DNA of 64,000 bases, from positions 1,984,001 to 2,048,000 of the forward strand of contig NZ_REFU01000001.1 of assembly GCF_003688915.1 (NCBI RefSeq), read 5' to 3'. Shown here in pieces: positions 34,843-43,629 of this stretch. The position numbers and the translations under genes are program-made. Numbering within the stretch: the stretch's first letter is position 1; the number at the start of each line of letters is the position of its first letter. The DNA is from Rhodococcus sp. SBT000017. Its GTDB lineage: Bacteria; Actinomycetota; Actinomycetes; Mycobacteriales; Mycobacteriaceae. Under the pieces are notes generated by a model. It ran no database searches and had not been told where the DNA came from. It saw nothing but the letters and a program-made list of their open reading frames with translations.

Positions 34843-36455
34843 GGGGTGTCACTTTCGCTCGAGTGAGTCTGTACTGAAACAGGTTTGAGGGCTGCGCGAC
34901 GAATCTTCCCGGTCTGCGTCTTGGGCAGCTCGTCGATGATGTGTATTTCTTTCGGACGCTTGTAGGCAGCGAGTCGATCGCGCGCGAAGGCAATCAGCTC
35001 GTCCGTGGTCACGGCCGAACCATTGCGGACCGACACGTACGCGACCACCGATTCCCCTTGATAGGTGTCGGGACGACCGACCACGGCTGCCTCGAACACC
35101 ATCGGGTGTTCGTAGAGGGCGTCCTCGACCTCTCGGGGCCAGACCTTGTATCCCGAGACGTTGATCTGGTCCTTCAGCCGGTCGACGAGATAGACCCATC
35201 CCTGTTCGTCGATGATCGCTACGTCTCCGGTGTGCAGGCGACCTTCGGGCATCGTCGACGCCGACGCCTCCGGGTTCTGCCAGTAACCCGAGACGACCTG
35301 CGGCCCGGACACTTCCAACTCGCCCGCGACCCCCGGTTCGGTGGGTCGCCCGGCCAGATCGAGTGTGCGCAGCTGCACGCGAGGAAGCGGCAGTCCGACG
35401 GACAACGATCCGCTCGACGCGTCCACCGGTGCCCGGAGTCCGGGCGGCACCGCGATCACACCGGCGGTGGTCTCGGTCATCCCGTACGCATTGTGGATGT
35501 AGCACCCGAACTTCGCCTCGAACGCGGAGACGGTGGCGGGCGGAATGGGTGCGCCGCCCGAGTACAGCGATTTGACCGAGGCGAAATGCCTGCGGTCGAC
35601 GCCCGGGCTCTCGGAGATCGCGTTGAACACGGTGATGGACCCGATGGTGTAGGTGACCCGATGCTCGACAAAAGCGTCCAACGTGACGCCGGCATGGAAT
35701 CGGTGGGCGAACACGAGCACGCAGTCGCGCACCAGAGCGACCGCAGCATCGAGCATGGCCCCGGTGATGTGGAACAGCGGTGCGACAGCGAACACGACAT
35801 CGCCATCCTCCAGTCCCGCACGCTCACCGAAGTCCGTAGCCGTCGCACACGCATTGGCGTGCGAGATCCGAGCGCCCTTGGGCGGTCCCGTGGTTCCGGA
35901 GGTGTAGGCCAACAACGCAAGATCGTCGGGCTGCGGTGTGAATGCACCCATCGCGTGACCGCGGTAGGACTCGACGAGGCCGAGCAGGTCGTTCTCGGGC
36001 GTCGGCGTGACGCGCGTCGTCGTGGTGAACACACGTGGATCGTTGCGAGTCTGCAGATCCAGTCCGCTGGTGCTCACGAAGAACCGAATCGTACTGCCCT
36101 GCAACGATTCTTCGAGCACGTCGAGATCCGATTCGTCGCACACGAGCGCGACGGGCTTCGCGTCGTCGATCAGGTGTCGCAGTTCTCTGTTGCGGTACAT
36201 CGGATTCAGGATCAGAGCGACGGCACCGATCTTCCACAGCGCCAAGAAGGTCAGTGCGTAGTGCGGAACGTTCTGCAGGTAGATGCCGACACGGTCGCCG
36301 GGGGTGACTCCGCGATCCGCGAACGCGGCGGCGACCGCGTCGGAGGCCTCGTCGACCTCGCGGACGGTGAGAACGGCATCGAAGTACGCCAGCGCAGGCC
36401 GATCGGGCGACCGGGACACTCGGGCGCGCCACGCGTCGAGAATGGTGAGGGTCAT
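34839..36455 (-). CDS. AMP-dependent acyl-CoA synthetase/ligase
   Basis: 538 residues, a class I adenylate-forming enzyme that activates a carboxylic acid to its CoA ester. The phosphate loop is YTSGTTGPPKGA, the adenine motif YGMTETTAG, the hinge region LVDRLKDQINVSGYKVWPREVE (shown with GYKVWPREVE as the A8 core), and the catalytic Lys in KTQTGKIRR. ATG 36455 follows AAGAG. Downstream it is coupled to the MHS transporter. Facing it across an operator are a TetR gene and an acyl-CoA dehydrogenase, so the acid is then probably beta-oxidised. Chain length is not readable. Confidence 0.92.
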   Translation of the reverse strand: MTLTILDAWRARVSRSPDRPALAYFDAVLTVREVDEASDAVAAAFADRGVTPGDRVGIYLQNVPHYALTFLALWKIGAVALILNPMYRNRELRHLIDDAKPVALVCDESDLDVLEESLQGSTIRFFVSTSGLDLQTRNDPRVFTTTTRVTPTPENDLLGLVESYRGHAMGAFTPQPDDLALLAYTSGTTGPPKGARISHANACATATDFGERAGLEDGDVVFAVAPLFHITGAMLDAAVALVRDCVLVFAHRFHAGVTLDAFVEHRVTYTIGSITVFNAISESPGVDRRHFASVKSLYSGGAPIPPATVSAFEAKFGCYIHNAYGMTETTAGVIAVPPGLRAPVDASSGSLSVGLPLPRVQLRTLDLAGRPTEPGVAGELEVSGPQVVSGYWQNPEASASTMPEGRLHTGDVAIIDEQGWVYLVDRLKDQINVSGYKVWPREVEDALYEHPMVFEAAVVGRPDTYQGESVVAYVSVRNGSAVTTDELIAFARDRLAAYKRPKEIHIIDELPKTQTGKIRRAALKPVSVQTHSSESDTP

Positions 36456-36494
36456 CGAGGACTCTTTCGATTGGGCGTCGGTCTGGCCGGCCGT

Positions 36495-36518
36495 ACCGAC
36501 CGAACACTCGCTCGGTCA
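36495..36518. promoter_or_regulatory. TetR operator, copy 1 (ligase/transporter promoter)
   Basis: A 24-bp site built from ACCGAGCGA and TCGGTCGGT arms around GTGT (9-4-9, one mismatch; read on the minus strand). The same 24 bases occur in the opposite orientation at 37273-37296. It lies 40 bases upstream of the ligase start and between it and the TetR gene. Confidence 0.75.
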
Positions 36519-36606
36519 GTTCTCCGTAGTGTTGCGGATCACAGAAGAGGTGTCAACCGGGTGCTTCCGGGACCACCCGCGTCGCTTCGCCATCTACGGT
36601 GGGCGA

Positions 36607-37224
36607 ATGACCGCGACCCGCACCTGGCGAACGTACGAGGGCTCGAACCTCTCCCCTGCCTTGTCGTCGGCGTTGAACACGTTCGTGGAGCAGGGCTATC
36701 ACGGGACGTCGGTCCGGCAGATCGCCGCAGGGGCGGGCCTGTCCGTTCCCGGCCTCTACCACCACTTTCCGTCGAAGCAGGCTCTGCTCGTCGGCATCAT
36801 GGACGCGTCGATGGACGAGCTCTTGGAACGAACTCGATCGGCAGAGGCCGGTGCCGGTTCGTCGCCGAGTGACCGTTTCGACGCCGTCGTCGAATCGCTG
36901 CTGCTGTTCCACATTCACCGGCGCGACGCCGCCTTCGTGTGCTCGACGGAAATTCGCAGCCTCGATCCCGCGAATCGCGCCGCCTACATTTCCAAACGCG
37001 ACGAGGAACAACGGCTGCTCGACGCGATCGTCGCTGCCGGTGTCGATGCAGGCCTGCTCGACACTCCGCACCCGAGGGACGCCAGCCGAGCCGTCACGAC
37101 GATGTGTGTCGGCGTGGCAACGTGGTACCGACCGGACGGGCCGTTGTCTCCGAGCGAACTGGTGGCGGTCTATCTCGACATTGCCCGTCGTACGGTCGGT
37201 GCGGCGACCGGCGGGCACGAGTAG
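36607..37224 (+). CDS. TetR family regulator of the acid-degradation unit
   Basis: 205 residues. The helix-turn-helix is VEQGYHGTSVRQIAAGAGLSVPGLYHHFPSKQALL-like (core TSVRQIAAGAGLSVPGLYHHF), followed by a TetR_C-type helical domain with HRRDAAFVCSTEIRSLDP. It is of the group often found next to ACAD and AMP-ligase genes in actinobacteria. Both promoters next to it carry the same 24-bp operator, so it probably represses the ligase-transporter pair, itself and the fadE-phosphotransferase pair, released by an acyl-CoA. Confidence 0.88.
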   Translation: MTATRTWRTYEGSNLSPALSSALNTFVEQGYHGTSVRQIAAGAGLSVPGLYHHFPSKQALLVGIMDASMDELLERTRSAEAGAGSSPSDRFDAVVESLLLFHIHRRDAAFVCSTEIRSLDPANRAAYISKRDEEQRLLDAIVAAGVDAGLLDTPHPRDASRAVTTMCVGVATWYRPDGPLSPSELVAVYLDIARRTVGAATGGHE

Positions 37225-37272
37225 CTGCCCAGAAATCCTTGACCCGACCGAGCGATTGTGCCAACCTTCCAG

Positions 37273-37296
37273 TGACCGAGCGAGTGTTCGGTCGGT
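37273..37296. promoter_or_regulatory. TetR operator, copy 2 (acyl-CoA dehydrogenase promoter)
   Basis: Exact 24-of-24 copy, in inverted orientation, of the site at 36495-36518. It ends 19 bases before the GTG of the dehydrogenase gene, overlapping the likely promoter or leader. A related ACCGAGCGA half-site occurs just upstream at about 37246-37254. Confidence 0.78.
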
Positions 37297-37315
37297 ATCG
37301 GAATGGGAGCGCATC

Positions 37316-38527
37316 GTGGCCATCGATCTAACGTACGAACCCGACATCGAGAAGCTGATCGATCGGACGCGCACGTTCACCCGCCAGCATGTGCTTCCCA
37401 TCGAAGACCGATTCCTGGGCAACATCGCCGACGCCGGGGGCGACGAGCTGCGCGTCGAAATGCAAGCGGCCGCAAAGGACGCCGGCGTGTTCGCACCGCA
37501 CGCGCCGGTCGAATACGGCGGCCACGGGCTGTCGATGAGCGACCGCGCGCCGGTGTTCGAAGAAGCCGGCTACTCGTTGTTCGGTCCGATCGCCCTCAAC
37601 CTCGGCGCCCCCGACGAGGGCAACGTCCACATGCTCGCTCACATCGCGTCGGCAGCGCAGAAAGAGCAGTTTCTCGCTCCGCTCGCGCGCGGTGACGTGC
37701 GGTCGGCTTTCGCGATGACCGAACCCGCGCCGGGGGCAGGTTCCGATCCCGCGGCACTCACCACCGCCGCCGAGCGGGTCGAGGGTGGCTGGAAGATCAA
37801 CGGGCACAAATGGTTCATCACCGGCGCCGACGGCGCAGGCTTCTTCATCATCATGGCCCGCACCTCGGGCGCGCCCGGTGATCGCGGCGGGGCCACGATG
37901 TTCCTGGCACCCGCCGACACCGCGGGCATCAGGGTCGGCCGACACATCGGCACCCTGGACAAAGCGATGATCGGCGGTCACTGCGAGGTGTTCTTCGAGA
38001 ACGCGTTCGTGCCCGACGAGAACGTTCTCGGTGCCGTAGACGAGGGATTCGCCTACGCCCAGGTGCGGTTGGGGCCTGCCCGCATGACGCACGTGATGCG
38101 CTGGCTCGGGGCCTCCCGCCGTGCGCACGACATCGCCGTCGCGCAGGTGGCCCGACGTGAAGGGTTCGGCGGCAAGCTCGGAGATCTTGGCATGGTGCAG
38201 AAGATGGTCGCGGACAACGAGATCGACATCGCGGCCACCAGGGCGCTGCTGACGGTGGCGTGCTTCGAGTTGGATCGAGGTGGGCACGCGTCCAACGAGA
38301 CGTCGATCGCGAAGACGTTCGCGGCCGAGGCCATCTTCCGAATCGTCGACCGCAGCATCCAGATGTGTGGGGGTCTCGGGGTTTCCGACGATCTTCCGTT
38401 GGCCAGGCTCTCACGCGAAGTGCGCCCGTTCCGCGTCTACGACGGCCCGTCCGAGGTACACCGGTGGGCAATCGCCAAACGGACGATCGGTGCAGCCAAG
38501 CGCGCAGCGTGGGAGGCACAGTCGTGA
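37316..38527 (+). CDS. Acyl-CoA dehydrogenase (ACAD10/11-like)
   Basis: 403 residues. FAD- and substrate-binding motifs FAMTEPAPGAGSDPAALTTAA and KWFITGADGAGFFIIMART are present; IQMCGGLGVSDDLPLARLSREVRPFRVYDGPSEVHR is the C-terminal family signature (key part YDGPSEVHR). It matches the bacterial dehydrogenase group paired with an APH-like kinase, the two halves of animal ACAD10/11. These act on 4-hydroxyacyl-CoAs in animals and levulinate/4-hydroxy acid breakdown in bacteria. GTG 37316 follows GGGAG. The stop overlaps the next GTG. Confidence 0.9.
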   Translation: MAIDLTYEPDIEKLIDRTRTFTRQHVLPIEDRFLGNIADAGGDELRVEMQAAAKDAGVFAPHAPVEYGGHGLSMSDRAPVFEEAGYSLFGPIALNLGAPDEGNVHMLAHIASAAQKEQFLAPLARGDVRSAFAMTEPAPGAGSDPAALTTAAERVEGGWKINGHKWFITGADGAGFFIIMARTSGAPGDRGGATMFLAPADTAGIRVGRHIGTLDKAMIGGHCEVFFENAFVPDENVLGAVDEGFAYAQVRLGPARMTHVMRWLGASRRAHDIAVAQVARREGFGGKLGDLGMVQKMVADNEIDIAATRALLTVACFELDRGGHASNETSIAKTFAAEAIFRIVDRSIQMCGGLGVSDDLPLARLSREVRPFRVYDGPSEVHRWAIAKRTIGAAKRAAWEAQS

Positions 38528-39549
38528 GCGAACTGCCGGGCATGAATCGCGATGCGCTGGAACGGTTCCTACGAGGACACGGAATCGACGTCGACGGCGC
38601 ACTGTCGGTCGAGATGATCAGTGGTGGTCGGTCCAACCTCACCTACCGGGCGTACGACGACACCTCGACCTGGGTCGTCCGTCGACCTCCCACCAGCGGG
38701 CTCACGCCCTCCGCGCATGACATGGCCCGAGAGTGGGCCGTCACCGAGGCGCTGGCGGGCACCGATGTACCGGTCGCTCGAACCGTCGCGTTCGACCGAG
38801 ACGGTTCTGCGTTGGGTGCACCCATGACCGTCGTGGAGTTCGTCCCGGGTCGGGTGATCCGCACGCGCGAGGATCTCGACGATCTGACAGACGAGCAGGT
38901 CACTGCCAATGCCGCGGAGCTGGTTCGAGTTCTCGCGCGACTACACGCGGTTGATCCAGCTGCCGTCGGCCTGGACACCTTCGGCCGACCCGACGGGTTC
39001 GTCTCGCGGCAGGTCGCCACGTGGGCTCGGCAGTGGGAACGAGTCAAGACTCGCGACCTACCCGATGTCGAACGGCTGCATCGCGCGCTCGAAGCGGCAG
39101 TACCGGCAGGATCTGCGTCGTCCATCGTGCACGGCGACTATCGGGTCGACAACACCATTCTCGACGCCGACGACGTCGGTTCCGTTGCCGCGGTGGTGGA
39201 CTGGGAGATGTCGACACTCGGCGATCCCCTGACCGACGTTGCGTTGATGTGCATCTATCGTCAACCGGTCTTCGATGCAGTCCTCGGCGCTGACGCTGCG
39301 TGGACGAGCGATCGGTACCCCTCGGCGGCAGACCTGGCGCAACACTACGCAGTGGGATCCGGTCGGGATCTTCACGATTGGGGCTTCTACCTCGCCCTCG
39401 CCAATTTCAAGCTCGGAGTGATCGGCGAGGGAATCACCCACCGCGCACTGTCGGGCTCCGACACCGGGGACGGTGCAGGCAAGGCCGCGGAGGCCACCGG
39501 GGAGTTCATCGCGGCCGGGTTACGAGCACTCGCAGGAGCCACCGACTGA
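38524..39549 (+). CDS. Phosphotransferase family protein (ACAD10/11 N-domain type)
   Basis: 341 residues of the APH/choline-kinase fold. ISGGRSNLTYRAYDD is the nucleotide loop, VVRRPP carries the ATP Lys-equivalent region, the Brenner motif is IVHGDYRVDNTILD, and the metal-binding Asp follows in VVDWEMSTLGDPLTDVA. Homologues of this type phosphorylate the hydroxyl of 4-hydroxyacyl-CoA, after which the partner dehydrogenase removes phosphate to give an enoyl-CoA (established for ACAD10/11-like and bacterial LvaA-type enzymes). The 4-base overlap with the dehydrogenase gene supports that pairing. Confidence 0.88.
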   Translation: MSELPGMNRDALERFLRGHGIDVDGALSVEMISGGRSNLTYRAYDDTSTWVVRRPPTSGLTPSAHDMAREWAVTEALAGTDVPVARTVAFDRDGSALGAPMTVVEFVPGRVIRTREDLDDLTDEQVTANAAELVRVLARLHAVDPAAVGLDTFGRPDGFVSRQVATWARQWERVKTRDLPDVERLHRALEAAVPAGSASSIVHGDYRVDNTILDADDVGSVAAVVDWEMSTLGDPLTDVALMCIYRQPVFDAVLGADAAWTSDRYPSAADLAQHYAVGSGRDLHDWGFYLALANFKLGVIGEGITHRALSGSDTGDGAGKAAEATGEFIAAGLRALAGATD

Positions 39550-39567
39550 CACGAAAACCACTGTCAG
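39546..39567. terminator. Hairpin shared by two convergent stop codons
   Basis: CTGACA / TGTCAG six-base stem with a ten-base A-rich loop. It contains the stop codons of both convergent genes (39547-39549 and 39564-39566) and may end both transcripts. Confidence 0.4.
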
Positions 39568-40535
39568 GCGGGCTCTCTCATCACACCGATGTGGCGGACG
39601 GTGTCCGACACACCCGGGAGTTCCCGAGGCTCGGACCAGGTGTTCAACCCGTCGGTACTGTCGGAGTAGAAGTACTTCCGGTTGGTGTAGTCGTCGTAGT
39701 ACAACCGCCATGTGCCGTCGGGTAATTCGATGACGGCCGGACCTTCTTTCAGTGGTCCGAAATCGCGGATGGGGACGAGGGTGTACGGACCGATCAACGA
39801 CGGTGCCGTCCAGTGTTCGATGACCTTGTTGGTCTCGTTCTTGGTGAGTGCGTGGTAGGTCGGCCCCACTTTGACCACCGTGGTGTCGATGTGGTCCGCA
39901 CCGATGCCGACGAACGGAACCGGGAAGTTCCACATCCTCAGGCCCGGATCCATGGCCGTCATCAGATACGGGACGAACCCGCCGCCGGTCGACAGCGACA
40001 CGATGACGCTGACGCGGTCGCCCTCGACGAACCACTCCGGTGCCCATGCCTTCGTGGTGAACGGAGACAGTGACGGTCCGTCCGAGAATCCGGCCGATCC
40101 GCTGAATCCGGGCGGGCTGGCCGATCCGGTGCCGGCTCCGGTGCCCGGCAGGAAAGCGCAGCAGAACGGGATCGGGAAGTTCTGCAGGAACGTCCAATTC
40201 ACGCGGTCGCTGCTGCGCGCGAAGCCGATGTTCGCCCCGCCGCCCGTCGTGTACGTCACGTAGTACATACCGTCGGTGTGCCGGAATATGCTCGCATCGC
40301 GCACCACACCGGACGGAGGTCGGTACGCCGATGTCTGCAGTGCGGTGAAGTCGGTGCCGTCGCTGGATTCGTAGACATCCATGTCTCGATCGCTGTCGTT
40401 GCTGAACGCCACCATCGTGTAGCGCCACGCAGAGGGTGCAGCGGCACCGGTTCCCGCAGTGGAGAACATCAGCCCGGCGACCGCCAGGATCACCATCGGT
40501 ACGACGAACAGGAACCTACGTACGGTCGATATCAC
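39564..40535 (-). CDS. Secreted GH43-like five-bladed beta-propeller protein
   Basis: 323 residues, with a signal peptide of about 35 residues (FLFVVPMVILAVAGLMFSTAG, cleavage near GAAA). The body has repeated Asp-box-like and Trp/Tyr-rich strands (IFRHTDGMYYVTYTTG; IGFARSSDRVNWTFLQ; WRLYYDDYTNRKYFYS). Candidate GH43 acid residues are Asp in VVRDASIF, Asp in DHIDTTVV and Glu in LKEGPAVIEL. The family would be an arabinanase- or xylosidase-like hydrolase, but I cannot be sure of the family from the sequence alone. GTG 40535 has no good ribosome site. An arabinose uptake locus lies 8 kb away. Confidence 0.7.
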   Translation of the reverse strand: MISTVRRFLFVVPMVILAVAGLMFSTAGTGAAAPSAWRYTMVAFSNDSDRDMDVYESSDGTDFTALQTSAYRPPSGVVRDASIFRHTDGMYYVTYTTGGGANIGFARSSDRVNWTFLQNFPIPFCCAFLPGTGAGTGSASPPGFSGSAGFSDGPSLSPFTTKAWAPEWFVEGDRVSVIVSLSTGGGFVPYLMTAMDPGLRMWNFPVPFVGIGADHIDTTVVKVGPTYHALTKNETNKVIEHWTAPSLIGPYTLVPIRDFGPLKEGPAVIELPDGTWRLYYDDYTNRKYFYSDSTDGLNTWSEPRELPGVSDTVRHIGVMREPA

Positions 40536-40609
40536 CGAAGAAGTATGGCCGACCCATACGCACCATGCGTACCTTTGGTAACAGATACAACAGATCGCTA
40601 CCGATGTTG

Positions 40610-42217
40610 TTATGAATGCGAAATGTACTGCGAAATAGGCTTGGCCTGGTACATCTCGTGATCGGCATCGTCGAGTATGTCCAAAGCACTTCGGGTGTCG
40701 TCGCGATCGACGGTGACGCCACCGATGCTCGCCGTCACCGTCAACACCCGCCCGGCGGCCGTGATAGGTGTGGCGAGTTCGGCGCGAACATCGTCGGCCT
40801 CGGTACCCACACAACGCGACACGACCGCCACGAACTCGTCGCCCCCGATCCGACCCACGAAGGCGTCGGCCGGAAGAGCTCGCGTCAGACGGTCTGCGAC
40901 CACTCCCAGAACGGCGTCGCCGACGGTATGACCGTGCAGATCGTTGATGGTCTTGAAGTTGTCGAGGTCGATGAACAGCACGGCCATGGAGTCCTCGCGA
41001 TCGGGCTCCGCCAGCTGTTCGTCCAGACGAGCCAGGATCAACGGCCTGTTCGGCAATCCGGTCAAATCGTCGTGTGTCGCCGCATGCTCGAGCTTCATGC
41101 TCATCCGATAGGTGTCGGTGATGTCGACGAACGTCGCGACGACCGAGGGGGTCGGGTCGCCCGCGGTGAGCATCGTCGCCGTCAAGGACAGCCAGAAGTT
41201 TCGGCCGTCTCGGCGACGTTCGATCCCGATCACCGCCTGGCAGGGCTCGCCGGTTTTCCTGGTGACGGCGACGGGATGCTCGAACGGGTGAATCGGCGCT
41301 TCGTCGGTGCCGTACACCCGGAACGGAAGCACCGACGCCTGCCCTGCAGTCGCCAATCCGACCTGAATGTCGAGAATGGTCTTCGCAGCCAGGTTCGCCG
41401 ATTCGATTCGGCCGGTGTGATCGAGAACGACGACACCTGCCTCCAGGGATTCCACGACCGCGGTGAAATGTTCCTCGACTCTGCGTACTGCACTCTGGTC
41501 GGCGCAGACCAACACGTAGCCGTCGGGCATCTGAGCAGCCGAAACGATCACCGCGAGCGCCGACCCGTCCGCACGCCGATGGGAATCGCACAGTCGGCCG
41601 CCGACAGCGAGAATCGCGGCCGGGTCGCAGGGCACCCCTACGGCCGTCGAGACGTCACGACCGAGCACCTCCGCTGCCGGTCTCCCGTAGACCGACTCCG
41701 CAGCAGGATTCCAACTCGAGACCAGACCGTCGGCTGACACACCGATGATGGCATCGCTGACGTGCTCGACCAGCGCGGCTTGCTTCTGCAGCGCCTTCTG
41801 CGCGGCCTTGTGTTCGGTGAGATCCCGAAGAATGACCTGGAACGCCGCCTCACCGTTCCACACGGTGCGCACCGATACCGCTTCCATCGTCAGCGTCGTA
41901 CCGTCGAGGGCCAGCACCGTTGCCTCCGACGCGGCGCTGGCAGTGCCGTGTGCGTCGAGGGCAGAGATCCGCTCGAGCATGGGTCCCACCGATTCGGTGG
42001 CGATGAACTCCGTGATCGGATGCCCGACGACGTCCGCAGGATCCTCGGCGCGCAGATACCGCATCCCGGCTGGGTTGAGGTAGACGAGGATGCCGCGTCG
42101 ATGGACACCGATCGCGTCCGGTGAATGCTCGACGAGAACTCGGTAACGATCGGCGAGTCCGGGCGACGCGGGAAGCGATCGAGGGTCGCCGACGCCATCA
42201 CGCTCCCCTGGAGCCAT
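40610..42217 (-). CDS. Multi-PAS diguanylate cyclase
   Basis: 535 residues: PAS-like domains at about 20-140, 145-255 and 258-375, then a GGDEF domain to the end. The active-site loop is RIGGDEFVAV, intact, so it should make cyclic di-GMP. The product-inhibition site (RxxD five residues before GGDEF) reads LPAD, so allosteric inhibition is probably absent. There is no membrane segment and no EAL domain. ATG 42217 follows GAGGA; an upstream ATG would add 25 residues with no support. Divergent from the ketoacyl synthase gene. Confidence 0.9.
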   Translation of the reverse strand: MAPGERDGVGDPRSLPASPGLADRYRVLVEHSPDAIGVHRRGILVYLNPAGMRYLRAEDPADVVGHPITEFIATESVGPMLERISALDAHGTASAASEATVLALDGTTLTMEAVSVRTVWNGEAAFQVILRDLTEHKAAQKALQKQAALVEHVSDAIIGVSADGLVSSWNPAAESVYGRPAAEVLGRDVSTAVGVPCDPAAILAVGGRLCDSHRRADGSALAVIVSAAQMPDGYVLVCADQSAVRRVEEHFTAVVESLEAGVVVLDHTGRIESANLAAKTILDIQVGLATAGQASVLPFRVYGTDEAPIHPFEHPVAVTRKTGEPCQAVIGIERRRDGRNFWLSLTATMLTAGDPTPSVVATFVDITDTYRMSMKLEHAATHDDLTGLPNRPLILARLDEQLAEPDREDSMAVLFIDLDNFKTINDLHGHTVGDAVLGVVADRLTRALPADAFVGRIGGDEFVAVVSRCVGTEADDVRAELATPITAAGRVLTVTASIGGVTVDRDDTRSALDILDDADHEMYQAKPISQYISHS

Positions 42218-42409
42218 GCTCGGTCCTCGCGATCGTAGGCGGACGGTCAACACCCGATTGAACCACTTACCAACGTGCCGTTGGCGACTCACGTCCGTTT
42301 CGGACTGTATGTCCCTTTTCTCGACTGGACCTGATGCCGGTTTGCGGGGCTAAATCGAGGAGCGAACCGAATCCGGTTCGCGTACCTCGAAAAGAAACGG
42401 ATTTCGACG

Positions 42410-43567
42410 ATGAGCTCTCACGGCATCGACATCACCGGGATCGGCGCAGTGTCCGGCTACGGCTGGGGCGCATCCGCCCTGTGGGACGGCCTGTCCACGG
42501 GCAAGGCGGCGGCGACGCTGCACCACGACCTCACCCGGCCGGGACAAAATCCGGTCTGGCTGGCGAAAGTCCCCGAGGGCGGGGATCGGAGCGACAGCAC
42601 CAGCCGATTCGGACGGGCGCTTCGCGGGGCGGCACGCGAGGCCGTCGACGACGCGATGGCGCGGGGCTGGCAGCCGGGTCGACGGGTGGGTCTGATCCAT
42701 GCCGTCGTTCTGGGTGAAGTGGACGAGTGGCGCAACTTCTATCTACGCGACGGCGGAGAACGCCGAGTTCGTGACTATCTGACGCTGATGCCGTCGACCC
42801 CGGTGTCCCTCCTGATGCAGGAATACGGCTTTCACGGCCCGGCCATGAACGTCTCGGCGATGTGCGCGTCGGGCAATGCAGGTCTGCTCACCGCCAAGAT
42901 GTGGCTCGATACCGGATTCGTCGACGACGTGGTGTTCGTCGCCACGGATCTGTCCCTGACGCCGGAGAACATCGACCACTTCGTGAAGCTCGGCGTCGGT
43001 GTGGTCGACGTCGAGCCACAGCAAGGCTGCCGGCCGTTCCAAGAGGGCAGCCGCGGGTTCGGAATGGGTGAGGCCGCAACGGCCTTCGTTCTGTCGACGC
43101 GCAGCTCGGCCTCGTATGCACGGGTACTCGGCGGTTCGATGACACACGACGCGTTTCATGCCACCTCGATCGACCCTGCGCTCACCCAGGTGCGGGCCTG
43201 CTTCGAGCAGGCGTTGGTCGACGCCGACGTCACTGCCCAGCAGGTGCGGTATCTCAATGCCCACGGCCCCGGCACCGCTCAGTGCGATGCGGCAGAAGCC
43301 ACCATGTTGGAGACAGTGCTGGACTCCCACGCTCAGGTGTACTCGGTGAAGCCGTTGACGGGACATTGCCAAGGAGCCGCGTCGGCGATCGAAACCATCT
43401 CTGCGGTCATGGGATTCGAGCGCGGACTCGTGCCGGCTGCCCCGCAGGTCTCGGATGCTCACCCCCTGCTGCTCGACGGTTTCACCGCGGCGGAGCCCGG
43501 ATTGACCGTCAAATCGTCCCTGGGAATGGGCGGACACAACTCGGTGGTGGTGCTGGCACCGGCATGA
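42410..43567 (+). CDS. Stand-alone beta-ketoacyl synthase (KAS-like)
   Basis: 385 residues of the thiolase-fold KAS family. The active-site Cys152 lies in SAMCASGNAGL, the first His in NAHGPGTAQCDAAEA and the second in KPLTGHCQGAASAIE, followed by the Gly-rich C-terminal loop SSLGMGGHNSVVVL. The Cys-His-His triad is complete, so it should perform decarboxylative condensation. It is shorter than FabF/KasA (about 415), and no ACP or other fatty-acid or polyketide genes are next to it. It could serve a secondary lipid or a small polyketide. A strong terminator follows. Confidence 0.87.
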   Translation: MSSHGIDITGIGAVSGYGWGASALWDGLSTGKAAATLHHDLTRPGQNPVWLAKVPEGGDRSDSTSRFGRALRGAAREAVDDAMARGWQPGRRVGLIHAVVLGEVDEWRNFYLRDGGERRVRDYLTLMPSTPVSLLMQEYGFHGPAMNVSAMCASGNAGLLTAKMWLDTGFVDDVVFVATDLSLTPENIDHFVKLGVGVVDVEPQQGCRPFQEGSRGFGMGEAATAFVLSTRSSASYARVLGGSMTHDAFHATSIDPALTQVRACFEQALVDADVTAQQVRYLNAHGPGTAQCDAAEATMLETVLDSHAQVYSVKPLTGHCQGAASAIETISAVMGFERGLVPAAPQVSDAHPLLLDGFTAAEPGLTVKSSLGMGGHNSVVVLAPA

Positions 43568-43576
43568 GTCGCTCGC

Positions 43577-43612
43577 GGGGGCTCGGCAGCCCGCGTTGGC
43601 TGCCGAGCCCCC
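43577..43612 (+). terminator. Strong hairpin after the ketoacyl synthase gene
   Basis: Perfect 15-bp stem, GGGGGCTCGGCAGCC (43577-43591) with 43598-43612, and a 6-base loop, starting 10 bases after the stop. It may also serve the convergent gene whose stop is at 43630. Confidence 0.85.
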
Positions 43613-43629
43613 GAGCGGTACTGCTGCAA

